NCBI GenBank assembly: GCA_002336105.1 | Contig: DDEQ01000047.1 | Coordinates: 1 to 64,000, forward strand | Source of the DNA: Chthonomonas sp. UBA1950 | Lineage (GTDB): Bacteria > Armatimonadota > Fimbriimonadia > Fimbriimonadales > Fimbriimonadaceae | Length of the DNA stretch: 64,000 bases | Direction: 5' to 3' | Part shown: one piece after another, positions 34,912-43,383 of the stretch | Layout of the letters: the number at the start of each line of letters is the position of its first letter | Position numbering within the stretch: the first letter of the stretch is position 1 | Translations under genes and position numbers: made by a program | Notes under the pieces: generated by a model | Seen by the model: only the letters and a program-made list of their open reading frames with translations | The model's database searches: none | Told to the model about the DNA's origin: nothing

Positions 34912-35652
34912 TTACGCTGCCTTCTTCTTTTTCCTCAGAAGTCCAAGGGCCGGGAAACCGAGCGCTAGAATGGAGGCTGGCTCGGGAACCGCTTGCGTGA
35001 CCTGGTATCGACCGTTGCAGAATCTATAGAGCATGTAGTGACCAGGATCAGTCAAGTTGGAGAGTCGTGAACGCTCAATGACACCGTCTGGGTTTCCATA
35101 GGAGCCAGCCGAATAATCGCCTAGGTGGATTCCTGTGGTCACCGAGTTATCGTTCTGAGCAATCGGCGCATTTTCGTAACCGAAAATGATGTCTCCTGCA
35201 AGGAAGTTCTGACCGGCAATGGTGGTGTTATTCCCGACTAAAATTGCCTGAAATGTCTGACGAGCGGATGAATCACCGAAGTGGGTGACATCCCACGTCA
35301 CGCCGTAATAGTTCGAGGTTGATGTTTCGACGATCTTCGACGTCGAGCCTTGAACGATGAACAAATCATCCCACATAGGAGCGATCATGTTCCCTGGGGT
35401 GTTGTTTATTCCGTAGTTAGAGTACGTAGTATCGCCATAGTCGGTTATATTTCCATTCGTGGAAATATAGGCAGTGGAGAAAGAACCTCCGAAATAAGGG
35501 AAGCTGAACTGCATATCTCGGGCGATGAACTCGTCATCATGCCCGTTGAAAGAGTTGAAAACAATCTCACCCTGATTAGGGTCGAGAAGTAGTCCGGCGG
35601 AAGCTTGTTGAGCTGCGACTAACGCAATTGCAATAAAAGCAAGTTGTTTCAT
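34912..35652 (-). CDS. PEP-CTERM surface protein, NIDO-like
   Basis: 246 residues. A signal peptide (MKQLAFIAIALVAAQQASA) precedes a beta-rich domain; the C terminus VPEPASILALGFPALGLLRKKKK has the Val-Pro-Glu-Pro motif, hydrophobic helix and basic tail of exosortase-processed proteins. The middle carries MIAPMWDD, YYGVTWDV, ARQTFQAILV and GDIIFGYE, like nidogen-type (NIDO) beta domains. A CAGGAA site is placed correctly. It is a paralogue of the gene at 35963. Exosortase itself is not in this window. Confidence 0.88.
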   Translation of the reverse strand: MKQLAFIAIALVAAQQASAGLLLDPNQGEIVFNSFNGHDDEFIARDMQFSFPYFGGSFSTAYISTNGNITDYGDTTYSNYGINNTPGNMIAPMWDDLFIVQGSTSKIVETSTSNYYGVTWDVTHFGDSSARQTFQAILVGNNTTIAGQNFLAGDIIFGYENAPIAQNDNSVTTGIHLGDYSAGSYGNPDGVIERSRLSNLTDPGHYMLYRFCNGRYQVTQAVPEPASILALGFPALGLLRKKKKAA

Positions 35653-35809
35653 GTTTTCCTGTTGCTTCGATAAGGTTCAAATTACAGATCCGAAATCAAG
35701 GAAGCGAAGCAGACTATCCTTGATACTGAAAGTGATTCGGGAAACTAGAGTTCCAATCAAATTGCCACTTTCGAAATAGGTATACGCTATTACGTATTTA
35801 TATGTTCAC

Positions 35810-35828
35810 TGTAAAGATATACTTTACA
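35810..35828. promoter_or_regulatory. 19-bp palindromic operator A
   Basis: TGTAAAG-ATATA-CTTTACA, perfect 7-base arms. It lies about 158 bases before the PEP-CTERM start at 35652. It matches the second site in the same region, so it is likely a regulator-binding site; the regulator is unknown. Confidence 0.7.
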
Positions 35829-35840
35829 ATTTAAGACTAT

Positions 35841-35861
35841 TTGTAAAGTGTATCTTTACAA
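35841..35861. promoter_or_regulatory. 21-bp palindromic operator B
   Basis: TTGTAAAG-TGTAT-CTTTACAA, perfect 8-base arms. Its centre is 32 bases from that of operator A, about three helical turns. The shared pattern is TGTAAAG-N5-CTTTACA. Confidence 0.7.
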
Positions 35862-35902
35862 ATGAATACAAATCTTCTCAGATCCTTTCAGTAAAAAACA
35901 CA

Positions 35903-35940
35903 AAAAGAGCCTTGACCTACGGCTAGGTCGAGGCTCTTTT
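35903..35940 (-). terminator. intrinsic terminator of PEP-CTERM gene 2
   Basis: AAAAGAGCCTTGACCTA and TAGGTCGAGGCTCTTTT form a long stem with a CGGC loop and one mismatch, flanked by A and T runs on both strands. It lies 22 bases after the stop of the gene at 35963 (minus). Confidence 0.9.
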
Positions 35941-35962
35941 CAAGTTGAAGGGCAGAATTTGC

Positions 35963-36700
35963 TTACTTGCGTTTTCTTCGGAAAGCAAGAGCAAGCATTG
36001 GGAAACCGAGCGCTAGGAAGGCTGAAGGTTCTGGCACGACGCCAGCCCGATAGGTATGCCCATCTTGGTTGTAGACAATGTAATCGCCAAGATTGTCAGA
36101 GATCAGGCTCGGGTTGCTTGTGCTGATGATGCCGGAAGCCGAACCTGGCACTGGTGTTGGGTCAGTTCCAAAGCTTGTCCCAACTGTAGCACTCGTGTCA
36201 GAAGCATTTGGAGTTAGCATTCCGTAAGCGAATACAACATCTCCTGCGGAATACGTCACGCCTTTGAGTGTCGTACTCGCTCCGAAGAGAACCGCTTGGA
36301 ATGTCTGACGAGCCAGAGCGTTTCCATAGTGGGCAACATCCCAAGTTACTGCATAGTAATCGGCGGTCTTTGTTTCAACGATGCTTTCGCCTGAACCCTT
36401 AAAGATATAGTGGTCATCCCATAGGGGGGCGATAAACGTTCCTGTTGTTCTGCTGAGAGCTTCGTTGTAATAGCTCCAGTCGCCGTTGCTATTTAGGTTT
36501 CCGTTGATCGAAACGTTTAGGCCAGTAATATTGCCAGTTGAGGTGGGGAAGTTAAATCCGAAGTTTCGGAAAACAATCTGATCATCGTGATTTTCCGTTG
36601 AGTCGAACAAAACGGTCCCACCGGTAGGATCAATCAGGAGGTCCGCACTTGCGGAACTAACTGCAGCGACTGCCAAAAGCGAAATAACGAAACCCTTCAT
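35963..36700 (-). CDS. PEP-CTERM surface protein, NIDO-like paralogue
   Basis: 245 residues from the ATG at 36700, which has GAGGG nine bases upstream; the ATG at 36709 has the same site at no spacing and is less likely. Signal peptide MKGFVISLLAVAAVSSASA; mature beta-rich domain with FIAPLWDD, YYAVTWDV, ARQTFQAVLF and GDVVFAYG, aligning through its length with the neighbour at 34912. The C terminus VVPEPSAFLALGFPMLALAFRRKRK is a canonical PEP-CTERM sorting signal. Tandem duplication is the simplest history. Confidence 0.88.
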   Translation of the reverse strand: MKGFVISLLAVAAVSSASADLLIDPTGGTVLFDSTENHDDQIVFRNFGFNFPTSTGNITGLNVSINGNLNSNGDWSYYNEALSRTTGTFIAPLWDDHYIFKGSGESIVETKTADYYAVTWDVAHYGNALARQTFQAVLFGASTTLKGVTYSAGDVVFAYGMLTPNASDTSATVGTSFGTDPTPVPGSASGIISTSNPSLISDNLGDYIVYNQDGHTYRAGVVPEPSAFLALGFPMLALAFRRKRK

Positions 36701-36841
36701 GCTATGCATCCCTCGAACACTGAAATGAATCTTTCGAAAAACGGTTCAGGATGTATTCTGGAATCGATCAACGAAAACCCTTCAGAAAGAACTCTAAGAA
36801 TAGACGTAAAAAACCTAACATCTGTTCTGTATATTCAGCAA

Positions 36842-38698
36842 TTACCTCCTAATTTTGCGGGGGCCAACCTCGGACAAGTCGATAGGGCGAAACCCGATTT
36901 TCTTGGCGGGCGACTCACTCCGTAATTTGAAGTCACCATGTTTGGGGTCAATGAACAATGGATCGGCGATTAAGTTGTTCGCAATCGGCGGTTGGACACC
37001 GTCTTGCTTCCAAAAAAGGTTGTTGAAAAGCTTGAAACCGTCACCTTCCCAATTTCCACCTAGAGCCGGCGCGGAGCCATTCCAGTAGATGATGTTTCGC
37101 TCAAGCGTAAAGCTCAGGTGATCTTCTTTTCGAGTGCGAATGAGTTGTCCGCCCGTTTGTGAGAAGGCGAAAATGTTATTTCGAACGATGTTTTCTTTGC
37201 CATAGTGTTGGTGGAGTAACCCGGTCTTGCAGTTGGTGACCACGTTGTTCTCCGCCAAGATTCCAGTGCTGCCTTCGTCAAAGTAAATTCCCCATCCTCC
37301 GTAACCTCTCGCCTGAATGTCATCGATACGGTTGCCTCTTAGAACTGTGCCAGGAGAAACTCCGAGCGTGTAGATCCCGCCCATGTCGCTGAGAACACCC
37401 TTCCCGAGATGTTGAATGACGTTTCCCTCGATCAGGTTATCAATTGCATCTGATGGGCCATACCCCCATGTCCAGCCAACAGAGATTCCCGTGTAGTAGA
37501 GGTTTTCTATAAGGTTGTGAACGATGCGGTTGTGACCACTGTTGCCAATCCAGATTCCTACCGCTGGTGCGAAAACGATGCCACCGTTGCGGATAGTACA
37601 GTCGCTGATCGTTGTCCAAGAGGTTCCGTGCCCGACTTTGACTCCGCCTCCACCAACGTCTTCAATCTTGCAATGATCGATATCGGTTCCTTCGGATGTG
37701 CTAGTCACTTCAACACCGTAGGTGCCTAGCTCGCGGAACTGACACTGTTGAAGGGCAACAGCTCTACTATCGACGATCTGAACAGCTCCTGGCACGCCGA
37801 CGGCAGCTTGTGCATCGCCAGACTGGTTGGGGCCGTAGTTCCATTCATTGTGCATAAAGGTGATGCCCCTCAACGTGACCTTGCTCGCGCCTTTGATGCG
37901 TAAAAGCACGTCGAGCTGCGGAACAACAATCTTGAAAGCAGAGTCTCCCGCTCGAACCGTCATCTGCTGAAGTTGGCTGTTCGTGTACCAAGAGCCAGGT
38001 TCGTCAAGAGCTTCAGGAACGTTTTCCAGAATATAAGGCGCGGCTTGGCCGGTGTAATCGTCGGAAAGTCTGAAAACACTCTTTTTGCCAAACTCAACCA
38101 ATCCGAGCGAAGGGCTAATTGCTTTGATCGGCAGAATCGAAGTGACCCAGTAGTGATGAGCGATTAGGTCTACATCTCGGAGATTATCCCACTGTTTGAT
38201 GTCGCCGGTTCTGTAATAGGCACGATCCTGACCTTCGTTCCAAGGTCCTGTTAAAGCGGAGCCTTCGAGTTTGGTGAGATTGTAAAAGCCAGACTTCGGA
38301 AGGTGGGTTCTTGGTAAACGTCGATCTGGCTCTTCGGTAAAGACTTGTCTGAAAGGCTTTAGGTTCTTGATGGAATAGCGATGGATGGGAACCGTGCTTA
38401 GCTCGGTTTGGTCTGGCGCTGGCAAAACAGTTCCACCGGATATAACAGACTCTTTTCCCTTACCAACAAAGGTGACCCCGTTGGCTTCTGAGCCGAATTC
38501 AACGGTTTCAAGTTGTCGTATTCGTCCAGTAATAACGACCTGAACGCCAAGGTTATCCTTTTGCTTGGCAAGCTCTTCCTTGACACGCCTTAACGTAGCG
38601 AAAGGAGCGCGAGCCGAGGTTCCGGTGGCCTTGTCTGAGCCATCTGGAGCGACGAAGTAGGTTCGAGTCGCTCCTAAAACGATGAGTGCAGCCAGCAT
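36842..38698 (-). CDS. secreted right-handed beta-helix protein
   Basis: About 618 residues from the ATG at 38698 (a TTG at 38707 adds three residues). A short signal region (MLAALIVLGATR) precedes TYFVAPDGSDKATGTSARAPFATL, which is the typical opening of pectate-lyase-like parallel beta-helix proteins. The repeated pattern of GIYTLGVSPGTVLRGNRIDDI, GIYFDEGSTGILAENNVVTN and NIVRNNIFAFS shows the coils. Such proteins degrade or bind polysaccharides. Catalytic residues cannot be assigned, so the enzyme class is open. Confidence 0.85.
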   Translation of the reverse strand: MLAALIVLGATRTYFVAPDGSDKATGTSARAPFATLRRVKEELAKQKDNLGVQVVITGRIRQLETVEFGSEANGVTFVGKGKESVISGGTVLPAPDQTELSTVPIHRYSIKNLKPFRQVFTEEPDRRLPRTHLPKSGFYNLTKLEGSALTGPWNEGQDRAYYRTGDIKQWDNLRDVDLIAHHYWVTSILPIKAISPSLGLVEFGKKSVFRLSDDYTGQAAPYILENVPEALDEPGSWYTNSQLQQMTVRAGDSAFKIVVPQLDVLLRIKGASKVTLRGITFMHNEWNYGPNQSGDAQAAVGVPGAVQIVDSRAVALQQCQFRELGTYGVEVTSTSEGTDIDHCKIEDVGGGGVKVGHGTSWTTISDCTIRNGGIVFAPAVGIWIGNSGHNRIVHNLIENLYYTGISVGWTWGYGPSDAIDNLIEGNVIQHLGKGVLSDMGGIYTLGVSPGTVLRGNRIDDIQARGYGGWGIYFDEGSTGILAENNVVTNCKTGLLHQHYGKENIVRNNIFAFSQTGGQLIRTRKEDHLSFTLERNIIYWNGSAPALGGNWEGDGFKLFNNLFWKQDGVQPPIANNLIADPLFIDPKHGDFKLRSESPAKKIGFRPIDLSEVGPRKIRR

Positions 38699-38719
38699 TT
38701 GCCGCAAGTATAGGCCGGT

Positions 38720-39439
38720 TTAGCCAACAAACTTGTATCCAATCCCGCGAACAGTGATAATTCGTACCGGATTTTGCGCATCATCCTCAATTCTTGTTCG
38801 CAACCATCGAATATGCACATCCACAGTTCGGACGGTTACGAATGCGTCTCTTCCCCAAACACGGTCGAGAAGGGTCTCTCTTGGAAATACCTGACCAACG
38901 TTTCGGGCTAAGAAATAGAGGAGTGCGAACTCTTTTGGCGAAAAGCTCTCGATCTGACCGTTGAGCCAAACTTCATGACTTCGTGGATCAATCTTGAGGT
39001 TTCCTCGCTCGATGACTTCTTTAACTGGCTCACCAGTGGCTCGCCGAAGGATCGCCTTCACCCTTGCAACTAACTCCGAGAGATTGAAAGGCTTGACGAC
39101 ATAATCGTCGGCCCCAAGCTCAAGACCTTTTACGCGGTCGCTTTCATCGGCACGTGCACTAACAAAGATGATTGGCGTTGATGAATCGCGTCGAACCGCC
39201 CGGCAGAAGTCAAACCCGGATCGTTGCGGAAGCATGATATCCAGAATAATGAGGTCTGGTTTCACCCTTCGAAAAAGGCGCATACCCTCCTCGGCTGAAT
39301 CAGCAGCAAATGTTGAAAATCCTTCTTTTCGAAACTTTGCCTCGACCGTCTCAACAATCGTGGGTTCGTCATCGATAATGAGGACCTTCATAGAACCGCT
39401 TTTTGCCTCCGATGTCGTCTGTAGTTGCTCAACTGCCAT
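38720..39439 (-). CDS. OmpR/PhoB-family response regulator
   Basis: 239 residues. The receiver domain has the acidic pair in IIDDEP, phosphoacceptor Asp in LIILDIMLP, Thr/Ser switch in IIFVSARADE and Lys in VVKPF. The C-terminal winged helix (FSPKEFALLYFLARNVGQVFPRETLLDRVWG, then VRTVDVHIRWLRTRIEDD) is complete. The start is either ATG 39439 or the internal ATG 39391, just before KVLIIDDEP; the latter gives a more standard N terminus. No sensor kinase lies beside it, so it is an orphan in this window. Confidence 0.93.
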   Translation of the reverse strand: MAVEQLQTTSEAKSGSMKVLIIDDEPTIVETVEAKFRKEGFSTFAADSAEEGMRLFRRVKPDLIILDIMLPQRSGFDFCRAVRRDSSTPIIFVSARADESDRVKGLELGADDYVVKPFNLSELVARVKAILRRATGEPVKEVIERGNLKIDPRSHEVWLNGQIESFSPKEFALLYFLARNVGQVFPRETLLDRVWGRDAFVTVRTVDVHIRWLRTRIEDDAQNPVRIITVRGIGYKFVG

Positions 39440-39591
39440 TGTAGGACCCGCATCGAGGTGTTCCTTGCGATGAGACCGAGAGCCTTCATGCGAATATTCC
39501 TCGTTGCATTGCCATTGTCACCTATCGTTGTTAAGGCATTGTCAAAGCTGAGCAGAACTTTGATTTCCTAGAAGATAGTACAGCCAGTCTT

Positions 39592-40719
39592 TTAACTAGC
39601 TGCAATGATTTCGACATTTGCTCGAGGAACTGTTACATCTCGACCGTCATCGAGCTTTGCTCGAAGCACGCGAACCTCGGTGCCAGAGTCGACTGTTACA
39701 AGTTGGGCTGGCAGGCCGGTGACCGCTCCGATCAATCCAAAGTAGGGTTCGCGAATGACTCGAATGGGTGTGCCGACCTTGAGTTCGAAGACCTGGTCGC
39801 CCTCTATTCCTTGTTTGACTTCTTCTTTCAGAGGGACAATAACCTCTGGACGAATGACGCCAGCGCGAATTTGGGTAGCTCCGTTAATGCTTCCCACCTT
39901 TCCTTCCAGGCTTTTCAGGAGGTTGAAAGTCCTGGCCGCCATTTGCAGGAATCCAAATCCTTCGGTGACTAATATTGTCAAGCTAATCGCTTCTTGACCC
40001 GTGATCGCAACGCCAATATCGTAACCGAGATATTGCACCAAGTCGCTATCTTTGATTCCGCCAGCAACGATTCCCATTGCTCCGACTTCGCCTGCTCGGA
40101 TGATCGCTTCGTAAGTGACGCCTGCGCCGCCGATCAAGATTTTTCCAGCGTCGGTCGGTTGAATATCTGAAGCATCAAGAACCTTGGTTGGGTCAGAAAC
40201 GGCGACCCGGATGGTGCCGAGACGCTCGCCACCAACTCCGAAGATTCCTTGGACCATTGCCCCACGGGTTTCAACAACGGCGCCTTCATCTTCGATGACC
40301 TCAGAGATGTGACCGTCAATGTAAGCTTTGACGTCTACCGGGATGGGAGCTTCTCGAACGAGCACGTTTCCTGTCACTTCAGAGACTGACTCAATGGTGC
40401 CTGAGAAATCTGATACGACAGTGGTCTTAAATAGCTTTCCGAAAAGGCCCTTTGTCTCTGCAACGACATCGCCCTGCTTCACTGCGTCGCCAACTTTGAG
40501 CCGGAAATTCGACGGAACATCCTTCGGTTCGACGCCGAGTTTTTCACCGAGTTTGATGGTTTGAAGCGGTCCGGGGAGAAGCGCCTGAGCGACAACTTGC
40601 TCTGCGGTCACCGGATCGCCGGGCTTAACCAAAACCTTGCCCTTGATAGGCAGTCTTCGTTTTCTGTGGACGATAATATCGCCGCTGACGGTAAGTCCGG
40701 GGGTGTATGCGCTTGCCAA
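39592..40719 (-). CDS. barrel-sandwich and KOW-domain protein of unknown function
   Basis: 375 residues. The N-terminal region has repeats like KGKVLVKPGDPVTAEQVVA and FRLKVGDAVKQGDVVAE, the pattern of a lipoyl/biotinyl-like or sandwich-hybrid barrel. There is no modifiable Lys motif. A middle region contains GAMGIVAGGIKDSDLVQYLGYDI. The C-terminal 60 residues (GTPIRVIREPYFGLIGAVTGL and DGRDVTVPRANVEII) form a KOW-type SH3 barrel as in transcription or ribosomal proteins. No signal peptide or membrane segment. The function is unknown; RNA or protein binding is possible. Confidence 0.7.
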   Translation of the reverse strand: MASAYTPGLTVSGDIIVHRKRRLPIKGKVLVKPGDPVTAEQVVAQALLPGPLQTIKLGEKLGVEPKDVPSNFRLKVGDAVKQGDVVAETKGLFGKLFKTTVVSDFSGTIESVSEVTGNVLVREAPIPVDVKAYIDGHISEVIEDEGAVVETRGAMVQGIFGVGGERLGTIRVAVSDPTKVLDASDIQPTDAGKILIGGAGVTYEAIIRAGEVGAMGIVAGGIKDSDLVQYLGYDIGVAITGQEAISLTILVTEGFGFLQMAARTFNLLKSLEGKVGSINGATQIRAGVIRPEVIVPLKEEVKQGIEGDQVFELKVGTPIRVIREPYFGLIGAVTGLPAQLVTVDSGTEVRVLRAKLDDGRDVTVPRANVEIIAAS

Positions 40720-40865
40720 CTCGTTAAAACCTCAGAAGTAACGAGCAGAGTTTACTACCTTCAGAGTCGCTGTGCTTGAAACCTGTCACGGCTTGGCGTC
40801 TGAAGCGTCTCACAATGTGTCGATTTGTCGTTGAACTATTCGTTCAGAATTGCTAGGCTTACCTC

Positions 40866-42431
40866 GTGCTTAGTTTTCGCGCTGCTTTGCTTTTTCTTCC
40901 GCTCATTGGTTGCGTGGTTTCATCGCCTACCCAAAAGAGGACAGAGCTTACTCCTGCACCAAGTAAGCCGTCGCTTGCGATCAACCTCAGTGGACCGGTT
41001 GACTGGAACACGGAAATGCCTTTCGTTGATCTGTTCCGTTTTTCCCGAAAATGGGTCAGTCAAAAAGAAGGGGCGGCTTGGGGGAAGGGGCCACAGCTCG
41101 CGCATGATAAGCATGGTTGGGTGATGCGGCTAGAAAAGAATGCTTGGGCCGAAACATTTCTCACTAGTTTTGAAAAGCACTATCCAAAAGGCGATTATGT
41201 TGTTCTGTATGAGGGGGAAGGTCGTTTTGGCTTCCCGGGAAATGTGACTGTCCGTTCTGAAAGACCCGGACGAATTGTCGTTGCCGTTGACCCGGATCGT
41301 GGCTTCTTTAGCCTCCAGCTTAAGGCGACAAACCCCGCGAACTACGTTCGGAATATACGCGTTTTGATGCCTGGCTCAGAAGCAACGTACAGAACGCAGC
41401 CTTTTAACCCAACGTTTCTGAAGCACTGGAAGGGTGTGTCTGCCTTTCGATTTATGGACTGGATGGAGACAAATAATTCGAAGGTCAAGAGTTGGGCTGA
41501 TCGACCTACGATGGAGGATTCAACGTGGGCTGAAAAAGGCGTTCCGCTTGAAATGATGATCGCGCTATGCAATACGCAAAACGCAGACGGCTGGTTCTGT
41601 ATGCCGCACATGGCGGATGACCAGTACATGCAGAACTTTGCTTTGATGGTTTTGAATCGTCTTAAAACGAATCTCAAAGCCCATGTTGAGCTCTCAAACG
41701 AAGTATGGAACGGGCAATTTGAGCAGCAACGATATGCAGGAAACGAGGGCCTCAAGGCGAAGCTGAGCGATAAGCATTGGTCAGCGGGTTGGTTTTGGTA
41801 TGCACGGCGTTCGGTTCAAATGTTCAACATTTGGTCAAAGCAGATGCCAAAGAATCGTCTTGTCCGGGTCCTCGCTTCACAAGCCGGAAACGCTTGGGTC
41901 TCGGGGCAGATTCTGAGTTTTGAGAACGCCGGAAAACAGGCTGATGTCTTAGCGATAGCCCCTTATATGGGAATGTCGGTGCCTGCACAAGGCAGTCTGA
42001 ACAGTGGAATGGTTTCTAGTTGGTCACTTGAAGAGCTGTTCACGCACATGAAGAAAGTGATTCTTCCAGAAACAATTGGCTACATCACGGCAAATAAAGT
42101 TGAGGCTTCGAAGTTCGGTCTGCCGTTGGTTGCCTATGAAGGTGGGCAGCACCTAGTGGGCATCATGGGGGGCGAAAACAACGAGGCAATGACGCGCCTC
42201 TTTATGGACGCTAATCGTGATCGTCGCATGGGGCAATTGTACGAAACCTACCTAGATGCTTGGGCCAAAAATGGCGGCGGTCTCTTTGCGCATTTCGGAT
42301 CTACCGGATCATGGTCAAAGTGGGGATCTTGGGGAGACAGGGAGTATTCCGATGATGAGCCGTCGACTTCGGCAAAGTACACCGCGCTCCAGAGGTGGGC
42401 AAAGAAATTTGGACAAAAACTTGGTGAGTAG
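40866..42431 (+). CDS. lipoprotein with glycosidase-like (clan GH-A) pattern
   Basis: 521 residues, GTG start. A signal peptide ends in the lipobox LIGC. FRFMDWMETN near 195 and HVELSNEVWNGQFEQQRYA near 277 give an Asn-Glu pair in the position expected of an acid/base residue in clan GH-A barrels; PLVAYEGGQHLVG near 420 supplies a second candidate Glu. Proteins of this kind in Planctomycetes and relatives are often annotated as cellulose-binding or hypothetical. It is followed by the tRNA cluster. Substrate is unknown. Confidence 0.7.
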   Translation: MLSFRAALLFLPLIGCVVSSPTQKRTELTPAPSKPSLAINLSGPVDWNTEMPFVDLFRFSRKWVSQKEGAAWGKGPQLAHDKHGWVMRLEKNAWAETFLTSFEKHYPKGDYVVLYEGEGRFGFPGNVTVRSERPGRIVVAVDPDRGFFSLQLKATNPANYVRNIRVLMPGSEATYRTQPFNPTFLKHWKGVSAFRFMDWMETNNSKVKSWADRPTMEDSTWAEKGVPLEMMIALCNTQNADGWFCMPHMADDQYMQNFALMVLNRLKTNLKAHVELSNEVWNGQFEQQRYAGNEGLKAKLSDKHWSAGWFWYARRSVQMFNIWSKQMPKNRLVRVLASQAGNAWVSGQILSFENAGKQADVLAIAPYMGMSVPAQGSLNSGMVSSWSLEELFTHMKKVILPETIGYITANKVEASKFGLPLVAYEGGQHLVGIMGGENNEAMTRLFMDANRDRRMGQLYETYLDAWAKNGGGLFAHFGSTGSWSKWGSWGDREYSDDEPSTSAKYTALQRWAKKFGQKLGE

Positions 42432-42437
42432 ATTAGC

Positions 42438-42466
42438 TTGACTTTCAAATATATCTCTGCCATACT
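42438..42466 (+). promoter_or_regulatory. promoter of the tRNA-Asp/tRNA-Phe unit
   Basis: TTGACT at 42438-42443, a 17-base spacer, and CATACT at 42461-42466 resemble a sigma-70 -35/-10 pair. It ends 12 bases before the first tRNA. Confidence 0.6.
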
Positions 42467-42478
42467 TCTAGTCTGTTC

Positions 42479-42554
<76 letters not shown>

Positions 42555-42560
42555 TTTTGT

Positions 42561-42636
42561 GCCGCGGTAGCTCAGTCGGTAGAGCATAGCACTGAAAATG
42601 CTAGGGTCACCGGTTCAAGTCCGGTCTGCGGCACCA
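42561..42636 (+). tRNA. tRNA-Phe (GAA)
   Basis: 76 bases, complete cloverleaf: acceptor GCCGCGG with CTGCGGC, anticodon stem TAGCA/TGCTA, loop CTGAAAA with anticodon GAA at 42594-42596, CCA encoded, discriminator A. It lies 6 bases after tRNA-Asp and is likely processed from the same transcript. Confidence 0.97.
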
Positions 42637-43383
42637 TCGTTAATTCTTACTTTCCTCCATCATCTATTGGGATTCGGTATGTAGTTGCCTAAGCGAACCC
42701 ATTGTGCTTACTGTGGCGTCTTGCTCAAGAGGGGAGATCGAACGAATAAAAACGTACCTCCTCGCAGCCTATCTCGCCACCAGGGCTAAAACAATTTGTG
42801 TTTCGTCCCTGACGGTTCTTGCTTGCTCACCGCTTCTTTTGAGGACAGGTTTTGTATTGGTCCTGTACAAACAAAACGGATGCTCTTTGAGGACAGCCGA
42901 GAAAGGTTGAGTTGCTGTGATGATGTCTTCTCTTGAGTGTTGGTATGACGGCAGCGGCTGCCTGAACATCGTTCATACCTAGGCCAAAAGAGTTAGTTCT
43001 GACCTAATACGAATTGTTAAGGAACTAGTTCGTTTTTGCGAACTGGAATCGCTAACCAGCACGGGATGGGTGAATATTTGTGAACCTGGGATGCGCCTAC
43101 GGTTGTGAAATTATTGAGATTCTTGCGGCTCTGATACTTGTTTGTGTTGTTAAGGTCTTCAACAATTGGCCGGAATGGTGGATAATCGATTTGACTGCTT
43201 GCAACGAAGCGGGTGGGGACGCGAAGACGCATAGATGGCTGGCCATCGGCGTCTTTTTTGGTTTCAGCAAGAGCACCGCTCTTGTCGAATTCACTTGGAG
43301 AATGTCGCATTGATACCCGGGGTAGGTCGTTCCACCTTGATGAAGTGGGCTACGCTTGGTGGTCGTGCGATTGGTACGATAAC
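42637..43383. other. 747-base intergenic region upstream of glutamine synthetase
   Basis: No supported gene is seen. Open frames of 60-100 codons on both strands have no ribosome-binding site and no protein-like composition. An 11-base direct repeat, TTTGAGGACAG, occurs at 42838-42848 and 42886-42896. A decayed gene or unrecognised RNA is possible. Confidence 0.45.

Larger units (their letters stand above)
35653..35962. other. AT-rich regulatory region between PEP-CTERM paralogues
   Basis: About 310 bases without a gene. It holds the terminator of the upstream gene and two matching palindromes. Nothing else was recognised. Confidence 0.6.

Noticed and set aside
42704..43313. Several 60-100 codon open frames in the region before glutamine synthetase
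   Set aside because: Overlapping frames on both strands without ribosome-binding sites, and no protein-like pattern.
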